Shown: positions 35,316 through 44,522 of the stretch, one piece after another
Position numbering within the stretch: the stretch's first letter is position 1
Layout: every line of letters begins with the position of its first letter
Assembly (NCBI RefSeq): GCF_900102265.1
Contig: NZ_FNBH01000005.1
Span: forward strand, 124,001-188,000
Direction of reading: 5' to 3'
Length of the DNA: 64,000 nucleotides
DNA from: Epilithonimonas hungarica
GTDB taxonomy: Bacteria > Bacteroidota > Bacteroidia > Flavobacteriales > Weeksellaceae
Made by a program: the position numbers and the translations under genes
Notes under the pieces: model-generated
The model's database searches: none
Told to the model about the DNA's origin: nothing
Seen by the model: only the letters and a program-made list of their open reading frames with translations

Positions 35316-36563
35316 ATGAAAGAAAAAATTGCAATAGTTGTTCAAAGATATGGTTTGGAAATAAACGGAGGGGCTGAGCTTCATGCGCGATTGCTTGCTG
35401 AAAAATTATCTCCTCTTTATAATACTGAAGTCATTACAACTTGTGCAATAGAATATGAATTTTGGGATAATTATTATCCTGAAGGAACGGAACTCATCAA
35501 TGATATTAAAGTAAGAAGATTCAAAACATTAAAAAAAGATTTAAAAAGATTTAATCAGCTTAGCAAAATTGTTCAAAATATTTATAGATACAGTACGAAA
35601 AATTTAAATTTTTTAAATTTTCCTTACTTACTCTACAAACGAATAAAATACAATAAAAAAGCAATCGATTTTAATGAATGGCTGGAAGCACAAGGCCCTT
35701 ACTCAAGTGATTTAATTGATTTTATAAAAGAAAAAAAAGAAGATTATAATGCATTTATCTTCTTTACTTATCTTTATCACCCTACCAATATTGGAATTAA
35801 AGAAATAGCTGAAAAAAGCATTCTAATTCCTACAGCTCATGATGAACCCCAATTCTATCTTGATGGTTATGCTCAATTGTTTTCCAGTCCAAAATTTATT
35901 TTTTATAATACCCAAACAGAAAAAGATCTGGTGGAAAAAGTCTATCCCCAGACAAAAAAAATAGAATCCGAAATCGCTGGAATTGGATTTGATGATTATG
36001 ATACAACAACAAGCAAATTACCTGAATACCTTTCTCCCAAAAAATATTTTATTTACATAGGAAGAATTGTAGAAGATAAGGGTTGTGTTATGATGATCGA
36101 GTATTTTAAAAATTTCAAAAAGGCAAACTCAAAATATCTAGATATAAAATTAGTATTGGTCGGCAAAAATTCTCTTGATAAAAAAACAATTCTTGGGGAT
36201 GATATAATCCTAACAGGATTTGTAGACCACACTTTAAAAAACACATTGCTTGCAAATGCCTCCGCCCTTATAATGCCCTCATTTTACGAGAGTCTCTCTT
36301 TGATAACATTGGAATCTATGTTATTGGAAGTTCCTGTAATTGTAAACAAAGCATGTGAAGTCTTATATTCTCATATCAAAAAAAGCGAAACAGGAAAAAG
36401 CTTCACTAATAGTTTTGAATTTTCCCAAGCTCTTATTTACTATATTGAACACAAACAAAATGATTTAATTTTAGAGGGTAACAAAGCCAAAAACTATGTG
36501 TTAGAAAATTACTCATGGAATGCTATCATAAACAAATACAATTCAGCCATTAAATCTTTATGA
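35316..36563 (+). CDS. family 4 glycosyltransferase
   Basis: A 415-residue GT4 enzyme. The N-terminus KIAIVVQRYGLEINGGAELHARLLAEKL and the donor-site motif PSFYESLSLITLESMLLEVPVIVN are clear, with FIYIGRIVEDKGCVMMIEYF as the linker strand. The DNA is strikingly A-rich compared with flanking housekeeping genes. Its stop overlaps the next start by four bases (ATGA), so translation is coupled. Confidence 0.9.
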   Translation: MKEKIAIVVQRYGLEINGGAELHARLLAEKLSPLYNTEVITTCAIEYEFWDNYYPEGTELINDIKVRRFKTLKKDLKRFNQLSKIVQNIYRYSTKNLNFLNFPYLLYKRIKYNKKAIDFNEWLEAQGPYSSDLIDFIKEKKEDYNAFIFFTYLYHPTNIGIKEIAEKSILIPTAHDEPQFYLDGYAQLFSSPKFIFYNTQTEKDLVEKVYPQTKKIESEIAGIGFDDYDTTTSKLPEYLSPKKYFIYIGRIVEDKGCVMMIEYFKNFKKANSKYLDIKLVLVGKNSLDKKTILGDDIILTGFVDHTLKNTLLANASALIMPSFYESLSLITLESMLLEVPVIVNKACEVLYSHIKKSETGKSFTNSFEFSQALIYYIEHKQNDLILEGNKAKNYVLENYSWNAIINKYNSAIKSL

Positions 36564-37702
36564 CAAAAAAAATTCTATTTTTTTTCCCGGAAAATCCATT
36601 TTCTAGCCGAGCTGGAAATGTAACTAGAGCAAAGACAACACTTTCTATTTTAAAAAAATTAGGAAATCATATTGATCTGGTAGGTGTAAGTGAAATCTAC
36701 AGTGAACAAAATGACACCACAGAAGTCAATTCGGATATTGTAGATAATTTGTTTTTAATTAGGCAAAGACCACCAAAAAAAAAGACTTCTTTGGATTATT
36801 GGGAACATAAAATTTTACAAAATTTTACAAAACCTAATCCGTATAATTTTGCATTGACAAATTTTGCAAAGAAAGAATTCGTGGAAATTTTTAACAAGGG
36901 CAAATATCATATTATTATCATCAATTATGAATTTTGGACAGGATTAATCGACGATGTATCAATGAAAAACACTAAAAAAATTATTGATACACATGATTGG
37001 ATCACACTAAATGAATTTTATAAAAACAAATCATTAGATATTGGCAAACGTTTTAATGAAGAAATAAATAATCTCTCAAAGTTTGATAAAATAATAACAA
37101 TATCAGAGGACGAACATATTGTTTTTAAAAGATTTTTAGGAAAAAAAGTAATAAATATACCTCCTTCTTTTCCTGCCCATTTTGAAACTAATCTTAAGAA
37201 AAAATACGATTTAATTTTTGTCGGTTCAGAAAATATTTTCAATATAAAATCGATGCAATGGTTCTTTGAAAATGTTTATCCTTTCTTACCAAAAAATATT
37301 AACATTGTAATTATCGGAAGAATCTGCAGGCGCATTGAAAAAAAGACCAATGTGGAATTAATAGAGTTTGTAGAAAGCTTAGAGGAATATTATGGACAGT
37401 CTAAAATCGCTATCTGCCCAATGTTGGAAGGTACTGGCATTAAAATCAAAGTGATAGAAGCTCTTTCTTACGGGCTTCCTATAGTAGGAACCGAACGATC
37501 GATTGACGGCTTCTCATCAAAGTTATCAAATGGATGTTTAGTGGCGGATGACCCCGAAAAATTCAGAGACAACATAGTTTCTTTATTGGAAAATAAACCC
37601 TACTATGATGAGATAAAAAAAGATGCGGAAAGATATTTTAATAATAATTTTGATGAACAAAATGCAGAAAAAAAATGGAAAAAAACTTTAAGCGATGAAT
37701 GA
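36560..37702 (+). CDS. family 4-like glycosyltransferase
   Basis: A 380-residue GT-B enzyme. The N-terminus is KILFFFPENPFSSRAGNVTRAKTTLSILKKLG. In the donor domain, CPMLEGTGIKIKVIEALSYGLPIVGTERSIDGF corresponds to the GT4 EX7E region. Overlaps the preceding gene by four bases and the following by eight, so three genes are translationally linked. The coding strand is very A-rich with several lysine-rich tracts. Specific sugar unknown. Confidence 0.88.
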   Translation: MTKKILFFFPENPFSSRAGNVTRAKTTLSILKKLGNHIDLVGVSEIYSEQNDTTEVNSDIVDNLFLIRQRPPKKKTSLDYWEHKILQNFTKPNPYNFALTNFAKKEFVEIFNKGKYHIIIINYEFWTGLIDDVSMKNTKKIIDTHDWITLNEFYKNKSLDIGKRFNEEINNLSKFDKIITISEDEHIVFKRFLGKKVINIPPSFPAHFETNLKKKYDLIFVGSENIFNIKSMQWFFENVYPFLPKNINIVIIGRICRRIEKKTNVELIEFVESLEEYYGQSKIAICPMLEGTGIKIKVIEALSYGLPIVGTERSIDGFSSKLSNGCLVADDPEKFRDNIVSLLENKPYYDEIKKDAERYFNNNFDEQNAEKKWKKTLSDE

Positions 37703-38579
37703 CCTGGCGATTATCATACTGAACTATAATTCTTTTGACGACACCAACAGAGAAATCAATTCTTTATTAAATGAGAATTTCCCGGAAAAAGCGATCTATG
37801 TCGTAGACAATAATTCTAAAGACAAAGAGCTGATAAAAGAACTAGGGTGTCAAAAAAATGTGAATATCATTCTCAGTGATCATAACGGTGGCTATGCCTA
37901 TGGTAACAACTTGGCAATAAAAAAAGCAATTGAAGATGGAAAGAATTATTTCCTATTATTGAATCCTGATATTGAAATATCAGTAGACAACATTAAAAGA
38001 TTATATGACAACTTAAGGGAATTTACCAATATTGGCATAATAGGACCTAGGATCTGCTATAGAAATGACCGTAATAAAATATTTTCAGATGGTGGCTTAT
38101 TGTTCCCTGAACAAGGTTTTATGGGCGGACATACTAATTCTGAAGAAGATAAGAGAAATGTAATAACACAACATTTTAATTACAATATAAATTATATTGA
38201 CGGGAGTGCCCTTATGTTCAGAAAAGAAATAATAGATGAAATAGGATCGATGAATGAAGATTTTTTCATGTATTATGAAGAATCTGAGTGGTGTATGCGC
38301 CTTCTCAAGAACACAAAATGGAAAATAGCAGTCAACACAAAATGTGAAGCTTATAATATTGCAAGCAATAAAGGCAGCTTTTATGAATATTATATGACCA
38401 GAAATCGCATTTGGATTTGTCGATTATATAACGGAAATATAAATTATGTCACCAAAGAAAGATGGAGACTTACAAGAAAAGCTTTGAAAAAATTAAAACT
38501 TTCTTTAGCAAAAGCTTACATAAAAGGAATATTTGATGGGCTATATACCAAATTGGAATTAAAAATAAAACATGAGTAA
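37695..38579 (+). CDS. family 2 glycosyltransferase (rhamnosyltransferase-like)
   Basis: A 294-residue GT-A enzyme. DLAIIILNYNSFDDT, YVVDNNSKD and SDHNGGYAYGNNLAI bind the nucleotide sugar, and LLNPDIEI (around 90) takes the DxD role as in rhamnosyltransferases. The C-terminal YYEESEWCMRLLK is the usual general-base region (EXW). It overlaps both neighbours by eight bases. A role in side-chain or O-antigen synthesis is inferred. Confidence 0.9.
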   Translation: MNDLAIIILNYNSFDDTNREINSLLNENFPEKAIYVVDNNSKDKELIKELGCQKNVNIILSDHNGGYAYGNNLAIKKAIEDGKNYFLLLNPDIEISVDNIKRLYDNLREFTNIGIIGPRICYRNDRNKIFSDGGLLFPEQGFMGGHTNSEEDKRNVITQHFNYNINYIDGSALMFRKEIIDEIGSMNEDFFMYYEESEWCMRLLKNTKWKIAVNTKCEAYNIASNKGSFYEYYMTRNRIWICRLYNGNINYVTKERWRLTRKALKKLKLSLAKAYIKGIFDGLYTKLELKIKHE

Positions 38580-39456
38580 CAAAAAAAGCGTTATTAAGGT
38601 CGGGTATCTTCTATCTTATGACTATTCCTATATCTTCACATCTCTTGAGCACATTTATGAGTATGCAGATCATATCGTAATAAGCTATGATGCTAATCAT
38701 AAAACTTGGGCTGGTAATGAGATCCATATTCCAGAAAATGTTTTCATTGATATAAAAAAACTCGACACCGAGAATAAAATTGTATTGTATAAAGATGCTT
38801 TTTATATAGATGGAATGCAGCCAATGGACCTGGAAACCAGACAGAGAAATATGATGGCGGAGAAAATGGGGGCGGGTGGCTGGCATATTCAAATGGATGG
38901 AGATGAATATGCTTATGATTTCAGAATGTTAACTCAATTTTTACGAAAAAATAAATATTTACTAAGAAAACCTGCTAAGACACCCATAAATTTCCAAGTA
39001 AATTTTGTTACCCTATTTAAGCAGAATAATGAAGGCTATTTTGTCATAGTTCCATTTGAAGAGAAATGTATGCTCATTACAAACACTCCTAAGTATGCAT
39101 ATGCCCGAAATACCAATATTGGCAGAATTCTTCCCTTGGATTATTATCTAATTCATCAATCTTGGGCAAGAAATGAAGATGAAATTTCAGAAAAAATAAA
39201 TAATTGGGGACATAAAAATGATTTTGACACTTCAGAATTCTTTGATAAATGGAAAGAGATTGATTCTGACAATTATAAAAATTTCGCAGATTTCCATCCT
39301 TTATATAAGACTTTATGGAAAGAGCTGTCTTTTTTTCCTTCCAAAAACATCAATGATTTTATATCTTCTTTTTCTAAAAAACACATACAGAAGAAACAAT
39401 ATTTGAAGTTATCCTTAACAAAAAAAATAAAACTTTATATAAGAAGTTTGTTCTAA
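38572..39456 (+). CDS. putative GT-A-type glycosyltransferase
   Basis: A 294-residue protein. The opening VIKVGYLLSYDYSYIFTSLEHIYEYADHIVISYD and the motif MDGDEY (D109, D111) resemble a GT-A nucleotide-sugar site, but the protein is not a standard GT2. It may belong to a less-characterised polysaccharide family. The basic C-terminus ends the glycosyltransferase run. It overlaps the previous gene by eight bases, and no strong terminator follows. Confidence 0.75.
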   Translation: MSNKKSVIKVGYLLSYDYSYIFTSLEHIYEYADHIVISYDANHKTWAGNEIHIPENVFIDIKKLDTENKIVLYKDAFYIDGMQPMDLETRQRNMMAEKMGAGGWHIQMDGDEYAYDFRMLTQFLRKNKYLLRKPAKTPINFQVNFVTLFKQNNEGYFVIVPFEEKCMLITNTPKYAYARNTNIGRILPLDYYLIHQSWARNEDEISEKINNWGHKNDFDTSEFFDKWKEIDSDNYKNFADFHPLYKTLWKELSFFPSKNINDFISSFSKKHIQKKQYLKLSLTKKIKLYIRSLF

Positions 39457-39546
39457 TGTTTCAGGATATTTTATACAGAAAAGGTAGTATTTAATTAATA
39501 CTGCTGCAATAATCATTATCAAGATTATTTGAGAGCCCGAGTCGCA

Positions 39547-40302
39547 TTATTTATTTTTATCCCAAAGAGCAATGCCTCTAGCATCATAAATGACCAGATT
39601 ACCGTCATTCTGTATGGATATTTTTTGTGCATTTGTACCTTCGGTATTGGTGTAAAATACTGGGCGGTCCGCATTATTATACACTACCAGATTTCCATCA
39701 TTTTGAAACTCTGCCCTGTTTCCATAACCATCCGTTTTACTGGACCATAGTGGCGTTTGGCTAAATTTGCTGTATAAAACAAGGTTTCCGTCATTCTGGA
39801 AGGTTATATAATACTTCATATTTGTAGAATAAAGTTTTTTGTTTTTTTCAAAAACATATCCTTTATATATGGTTCCATTTCTATAATTACCATTGTTGCT
39901 GGAACCACTCCCATTTTCCGTAGAAGTTTGCGAAGCCCAGAGCGCCGTACCATTACGGTTATAGATAACAAGATTTCCATCAGTCTGCATATCCATTCTT
40001 ATTGCGTTCTTATTATTAGTATTAGAGCTAAAGACCGCATTTGCAGAAGAATCATAGACCACAAAATTCCCATCCATTTGAAACACTGCTTTCTTCCCTT
40101 TTCCATCAGTCCTAGAGCTCCATTGTGCAATATTATTTCTATTCAGTATCACCAAATTTCCGTCATTCTGAAACACAACCTTATATTTTCTATCTGAAGA
40201 ACTGTATATCTGCCCCATTACTAGATTTGTTCCAAGACCAAAACTTTGTGCAATAAATTGGGTGCTTATTATAATAAGTAAGAAAACAAATGTTTTTTTC
40301 AT
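39547..40302 (-). CDS. secreted tandem B-lectin (MMBL / mannose-binding lectin) protein
   Basis: A 251-residue protein with a signal peptide (MKKTFVFLLIIISTQFIAQ) and two tandem bulb-lectin domains, residues about 22-125 and 142-251, separated by a Gly/Ser/Asn linker. The sugar-binding motif QxDxNxVxY occurs six times, starting at Q45, Q75, Q106, Q169, Q200 and Q231, spaced 30-31 residues within each domain as in monocot mannose-binding lectins. The first has Leu instead of the final Tyr (QNDGNLVIL). The ATG at 40302 gives the signal peptide directly. Size and two-domain layout match LlpA lectin-like bacteriocins, but adhesion or glycan recognition are equally possible. Confidence 0.88.
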   Translation of the reverse strand: MKKTFVFLLIIISTQFIAQSFGLGTNLVMGQIYSSSDRKYKVVFQNDGNLVILNRNNIAQWSSRTDGKGKKAVFQMDGNFVVYDSSANAVFSSNTNNKNAIRMDMQTDGNLVIYNRNGTALWASQTSTENGSGSSNNGNYRNGTIYKGYVFEKNKKLYSTNMKYYITFQNDGNLVLYSKFSQTPLWSSKTDGYGNRAEFQNDGNLVVYNNADRPVFYTNTEGTNAQKISIQNDGNLVIYDARGIALWDKNK

Positions 40303-40372
40303 AGTATTTTGATTTGTTATCAAATCTATCAATAATAATTATCCAAACAAAATAAAAAAGTTGATAACAAAA

Positions 40373-40717
40373 TCAACTCCTATCATACTCATCCTCCAGT
40401 CTCACAATATCATCTTCACCAAAGTAAGTTCCTGTCTGCACTTCTATGAAAACAACAGGTTTGTCTGTAAGGTTCATGATTCTATGTTTTGCTCCAAGGG
40501 GAATAAAGATGCTTTGTCCGTAAGCCAAAGGGATTTCCTCACCATCCAAAACTATGGTTGCATTGCCTTCGATAATTGTCCACTGTTCCTGTCTTTTGTA
40601 ATGGAATTGGTAGGATAATTTCTGTCCGGGATTGACTTCTATTCGTTTCAATTTATAATGTGGCTCATCTGCTAGCACAAAATATTTTCCCCAAGGTCTT
40701 TCGCCTATTTCTAACAT
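40373..40717 (-). CDS. phosphomannose-isomerase-like cupin
   Basis: A 114-residue single-domain cupin. ERPWGKYFVL, HYKRQEQWTIIEGNA and IPLGAKHRIMNL match the C-terminal isomerase domain of bifunctional mannose-1-phosphate guanylyltransferase/mannose-6-phosphate isomerase (type II). Standing alone, it may isomerise mannose-6-phosphate/fructose-6-phosphate or a related sugar nucleotide. I use the ATG at 40717, which begins the conserved domain. It lies between the lectin gene (same strand) and gltX (divergent). Mannose supply for the surface glycan would fit the context but is inferred. Confidence 0.82.
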   Translation of the reverse strand: MLEIGERPWGKYFVLADEPHYKLKRIEVNPGQKLSYQFHYKRQEQWTIIEGNATIVLDGEEIPLAYGQSIFIPLGAKHRIMNLTDKPVVFIEVQTGTYFGEDDIVRLEDEYDRS

Positions 40718-40853
40718 AGTTTTTATTTTAATACACAAAAATACCATTTCGAAAAAGATTAACCAAATTCAAAAGACAAAACGGGAAGAATTTCTTAATT
40801 TTGCCCCACAATTTTTTGGTCATGAACATGGCTTGTAAAATAAATATCTATTT

Positions 40854-42362
40854 ATGAAAAAAGTAAGAGTGCGTTTTGCACCAAGTCCAACAGGAGCTTT
40901 ACATTTAGGAGGTGTGAGAACCGCTTTGTATGATTATCTTTTTGCGAAAAATCAGGGAGGAGAATTTGTCCTTAGAATAGAGGATACCGATACTGCAAGG
41001 TATGTAGAAGGTGCAGAAGATTATATTATGAATTCCTTGGAATGGTGTGGAATTATCCCTGATGAAAGTCCAAGAATTGGCGGTCCTTATGCTCCTTACA
41101 GGCAATCTGAAAGGAGAGATATTTATGATAGGTACAAAGAGCAGATTTTGAAAACCGACTATGCTTATCTGGCTTTTGATACGCCAGAAGAATTGGACGC
41201 CATCAGAAAAGACTTCGAAGCTAAAGGTGATGTTTTCTCTTACAATTATCAGACAAGACAACAATTAAAGAATAGTATTTCTCTTTCCCAGGAAGAAGTC
41301 CAGAAATTACTGGATGCAAATATTCCATATGTTGTTCGTTTCAAAATGCCGGTTGACAGAACTTTGAATCTTCAGGATATTATCAGGGGAAATTTTTCTG
41401 TAAATACAAACACTTTGGATGACAAGGTTTTGATTAAAAATGACGGAATGCCAACTTACCATTTCGCGAATGTAGTTGATGATTTCGAAATGAAGATCTC
41501 ACACGTCATCCGAGGCGAAGAATGGTTACCATCCATGCCTTTGCATGTTTTGCTTTACGAAGCGATGAATTGGGAAGCCCCTGAGTTTGCACATCTTTCA
41601 TTGATTCTAAAACCTGAGGGTAAAGGAAAATTAAGCAAAAGAGACGGCGCAAAATTTGGTTTTCCGGTTTTCCCGATGGATTTCAAAGATCCGGAAAGTG
41701 GTGAGATCTGGAAAGGCTATAAAGAATCCGGATATTTTCCTGAAGCTTTCATCAATATGACAGCACTACTTGGTTGGACACCTGCAAATGACAGAGAAAT
41801 AATTTCTATGGACGAGATGATCGCTGAATTTGACCTTCATAAGGTTCATAAAGCAGGCGCAAGATTCGATCCTCAGAAAGCAAAATGGTTTAACCAAGAA
41901 TATCTTAAAATTAAATCGAATGAAGAAGTTTTAGAATTGTTAAAAGAAGTCGATGAAGTAAGATCTTTGAATCTTTCTGATGACAAATTAATGAAAATAG
42001 TTTCATTAATGAAAGAAAGAGCAACTTTCGTTATTGATATTTATAACGATGGTAAATTCTTCTTCGAAGCACCAACAACCTACGATGAAAAAGCATTGAA
42101 AAAAGCTTGGAACGATACAACCTCTGCAGTTCTAAAAGATTTATCTGTTAAACTGGAGACATCAGAATTTGATTCAGAAACCTTGAAAGAAGCGATTCAT
42201 CATTTTGCAGAAGAGCATTCTTTGGGAATGGGAAAAGTGATGATGCCACTTCGTCTTGCTCTAGTAGGAGAACTTAAAGGTCCTGATGTTCCAGATATTA
42301 TGAACATCATTGGAAAAGAAGAGACGTTGGCTAGAATTGAAAAAGCTATCAATTCAAATTAA
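40854..42362 (+). CDS. gltX: glutamyl-tRNA synthetase
   Basis: A 502-residue class I synthetase. The HIGH-type motif is in RFAPSPTGALHLGGVRTALY and the KMSKS-type motif is KGKLSKRDGAKFG. The DDFEMKISHVIRGEEWL segment is typical of GluRS. It charges tRNA-Glu. A TAATTTTG -7 box lies at 40796-40803. Single gene, followed by accA with its own -7 box. Confidence 0.98.
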   Translation: MKKVRVRFAPSPTGALHLGGVRTALYDYLFAKNQGGEFVLRIEDTDTARYVEGAEDYIMNSLEWCGIIPDESPRIGGPYAPYRQSERRDIYDRYKEQILKTDYAYLAFDTPEELDAIRKDFEAKGDVFSYNYQTRQQLKNSISLSQEEVQKLLDANIPYVVRFKMPVDRTLNLQDIIRGNFSVNTNTLDDKVLIKNDGMPTYHFANVVDDFEMKISHVIRGEEWLPSMPLHVLLYEAMNWEAPEFAHLSLILKPEGKGKLSKRDGAKFGFPVFPMDFKDPESGEIWKGYKESGYFPEAFINMTALLGWTPANDREIISMDEMIAEFDLHKVHKAGARFDPQKAKWFNQEYLKIKSNEEVLELLKEVDEVRSLNLSDDKLMKIVSLMKERATFVIDIYNDGKFFFEAPTTYDEKALKKAWNDTTSAVLKDLSVKLETSEFDSETLKEAIHHFAEEHSLGMGKVMMPLRLALVGELKGPDVPDIMNIIGKEETLARIEKAINSN

Positions 42363-42368
42363 TTAATT

Positions 42369-42395
42369 TGTCAGTCTGAGGCTCTCGAAGACTTT
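42369..42395 (+). repeat. R2 REP-like unit
   Basis: TGTCAGTCTGAGGCTCTCGA then AGACTTT, seven bases after the gltX stop. Identical core to the unit at 57773-57802. Confidence 0.8.
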
Positions 42396-42460
42396 TTATT
42401 AATATTAGAATCCATTTAAAAAAAATAGATTATTTTTGAACGGTTTAATCCAAACAAAAT

Positions 42461-43417
42461 ATGGAGTATTTAGAATTTGAACAACCTGTAAAAGAATTGA
42501 TCGAGCAATACGAAAAATGTGTACAATTAGGCACAGAAAGCGGTATCGATGTTGATGAATCCTGCAAAAAGATCAAGACTAAAATAGAGGAAACTAAGAA
42601 AAAAATATACGGAAATCTTACACCCTGGCAAAAAGTTCAACTTTCCAGACATCCGGACAGACCTTACACGTTTGATTATATCAATGGTCTGGCTGATCCG
42701 GGAAGTTTTGTAGAACTTCACGGAGACAGAAATTTTGGTGATGACCCTGCAATGGTGGGTGGAATTGCCAGCATCAGTGGAAATACGGTAATGATCATCG
42801 GAACCCAGAAAGGCAGAACAACCAAGGAACGCCAGCACAGACGTTTCGGAATGTCCAATCCAGAAGGTTATAGAAAAGCTCTTAGACTTATGAAATTGGC
42901 TGAGAAATTCAATATTCCTGTAGTGACATTGGTTGATACACCTGGAGCTTATCCTGGTCTTGAAGCAGAAGAGCGTGGACAAGGTGAAGCGATCGCCAGA
43001 AATATCTACGAAATGTGCCAATTGAAAACTCCGATCATTACTGTGATTATTGGTGAAGGTGCAAGTGGTGGCGCTTTGGGAATTGGTGTTGGAAACAAGG
43101 TCTATATGATGGAAAACACTTGGTATTCTGTAATCTCTCCGGAAAACTGTTCTGCAATCCTTTGGAGAAGCTGGGAATATAAAGAAACTGCAGCGACCAC
43201 AATGAAACTGACAGCTGATGATATGCTGAAACAAAAATTGATTGACGCGATCATTCCCGAGCCGCTTGGAGGTGCTCATTATGATCTTGCAGCAACTTTT
43301 GAAAATGTAAAAAAAGTATTGTTAAAAGATATCAAAACACTTTCTAAAGAACCTGTTGAAAAATTGGTAAGCGACCGTCAGGAGAAGTTCATTGCGATGG
43401 GAGAATTCAAAGGGTAA
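42461..43417 (+). CDS. accA: acetyl-CoA carboxylase carboxyltransferase subunit alpha
   Basis: A 318-residue Acc[15 protein letters not shown], the [12 protein letters not shown] segment, the oxyanion hole region [13 protein letters not shown] and [12 protein letters not shown] are all family signatures. It forms the carboxyltransferase with AccD (not in the window). A TATTTTTG -7 box lies at 42431-42438. It ends in a terminator and faces rpsB. Confidence 0.97.
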   Translation: MEYLEFEQPVKELIEQYEKCVQLGTESGIDVDESCKKIKTKIEETKKKIYGNLTPWQKVQLSRHPDRPYTFDYINGLADPGSFVELHGDRNFGDDPAMVGGIASISGNTVMIIGTQKGRTTKERQHRRFGMSNPEGYRKALRLMKLAEKFNIPVVTLVDTPGAYPGLEAEERGQGEAIARNIYEMCQLKTPIITVIIGEGASGGALGIGVGNKVYMMENTWYSVISPENCSAILWRSWEYKETAATTMKLTADDMLKQKLIDAIIPEPLGGAHYDLAATFENVKKVLLKDIKTLSKEPVEKLVSDRQEKFIAMGEFKG

Positions 43418-43441
43418 TTATACTTTTGATTTTATAAAATA

Positions 43442-43480
43442 CAACCCTTTCAGAGTTTGAAACTTTGGAAGGGTTTTTTA
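43442..43480 (+). terminator. terminator of accA
   Basis: AACCCTTTC...GGAAGGGTT with an inner AGAGTTT/AAACTTT stem, followed by TTTTTT. Confidence 0.8.
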
Positions 43481-43542
43481 TTTGTAAAAATTTAACTAAA
43501 TGAAAAATCTTGAATTAATGAATAAAAGTTCAATCTTGCGAA

Positions 43543-43655
43543 GCGCAGCCCGACTTGAGCGGAAATCCTTTTTTGCATGGTCGCCGAGTTCTTTTTAGAC
43601 TGAAATCGTCTGCAAAAAAGATTGGGAGCGGAAGGCGGATAAAGCTGCCCAGATC
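43543..43655. repeat. R1 composite palindromic repeat, copy C
   Basis: GCGCAGCCCGACTTGAGCGG then AAATCCTTTTTTGCA, a short spacer, TGCAAAAAAGATTGGGAGCG and GAAGGCGGATAAAGCTGCCC. It is the cleanest copy of the family and very close to copy B. Confidence 0.8.
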
Positions 43656-43663
43656 TTTATAAA

Positions 43664-43697
43664 TAAAAAAGCGATTCAAATAATTGAACCGCCTTTA
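43664..43697 (-). terminator. terminator of rpsB
   Basis: On the minus strand, AGGCGGTTCAA pairs with TTGAATCGCTT around a TTAT loop with one G-T pair, followed by a T-run. Confidence 0.75.
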
Positions 43698-43717
43698 TTT
43701 TGTAGAAGATCTATTGA

Positions 43718-44479
43718 TTATTCTGCATCGAAATCAGCATCTGCGTCTGCAGAAACTTTTTCGCCTTCTTCTTTAGATTTTTCTTTGTCTGCTTTTCTTT
43801 GAGATAAACCTTCTTTGATAGATTCTGAAACTACGCTCAACAACATATCAATAGATTTAGAAGCATCATCATTTCCTGGGATCACAAAATCCACTTTTCT
43901 AGGATCTGAGTTAGTATCAACGATACCGAAAACCGGGATACCCAATTTTTTAGCTTCTGTTACTGCGATGTGCTCTCTCATAATATCAACTACGAAGATA
44001 GCTGAAGGAAGACGAACCATGTCTGCGATAGACCCCAAGTTTTTCTCAAGATTAGCTCTTTGACGATCAACTTGCAATCTCTCTTTTTTAGATAAAGTTT
44101 CGAAAGTACCATCTTTCTTCATTTTATCGATAGAGTTCATTTTCTTAACCGCTTTTCTGATAGTTACAAAGTTTGTAAGCATACCACCTGGCCATCTTTC
44201 TGTAATATAAGGCATGTTAAGTTCAGCAGCGTGTTTTGCCACTACTTCTTTCGCTTGCTTCTTAGTAGCTACGAAAAGGACTTTTTTACCTGCAGAAGTC
44301 AATTTTTCCAAAGCCGTACAAGCTTCGTCCAATTTAACAGCTGTTTTATGTAAATCTACGATGTGAATACCGTTTTTCTCCATGAAAATGTATGGAGCCA
44401 TATTTGGATTCCACTTTCTGGTCATGTGACCGAAGTGTACACCAGCCTCTAAAAGGTCTTTTACATTTGCTTTTGCCAT
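43718..44479 (-). CDS. rpsB: 30S ribosomal protein S2
   Basis: A 253-residue S2. LLEAGVHFGHMTRKWNPNMAPYIF, the ATKKQAKEVV segment and PVFGIVDTNSDPRKVDFVIPGNDDA are signatures. The last about 25 residues are an acidic tail (EEGEKVSADADADFDAE). It is the last gene of the rplM-rpsI-rpsB run; a 173-base leader with a hairpin precedes it. tsf does not follow. Confidence 0.97.
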   Translation of the reverse strand: MAKANVKDLLEAGVHFGHMTRKWNPNMAPYIFMEKNGIHIVDLHKTAVKLDEACTALEKLTSAGKKVLFVATKKQAKEVVAKHAAELNMPYITERWPGGMLTNFVTIRKAVKKMNSIDKMKKDGTFETLSKKERLQVDRQRANLEKNLGSIADMVRLPSAIFVVDIMREHIAVTEAKKLGIPVFGIVDTNSDPRKVDFVIPGNDDASKSIDMLLSVVSESIKEGLSQRKADKEKSKEEGEKVSADADADFDAE

Positions 44480-44522
44480 GTTTTCTTGTTTTTGTTAGTT
44501 TACGTTCCGCTTTTCTGCAATC

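Larger units (their letters stand above)
43418..43717. other. 300-base gap between convergent accA and rpsB
   Basis: Holds two terminators and R1 copy C. No gene was found, and in particular no tsf, which commonly accompanies rpsB. Confidence 0.8.

Noticed and set aside
39480-39505. Terminator after the glycosyltransferase cluster
   Set aside because: AGTATT/AATACT gives only a 6-bp A/T stem without a T-run, too weak to call.
42527-43279. 250-codon open frame opposite accA
   Set aside because: Antisense shadow of a highly conserved gene; its translation is Cys/His/Ser-rich as expected from reverse reading.
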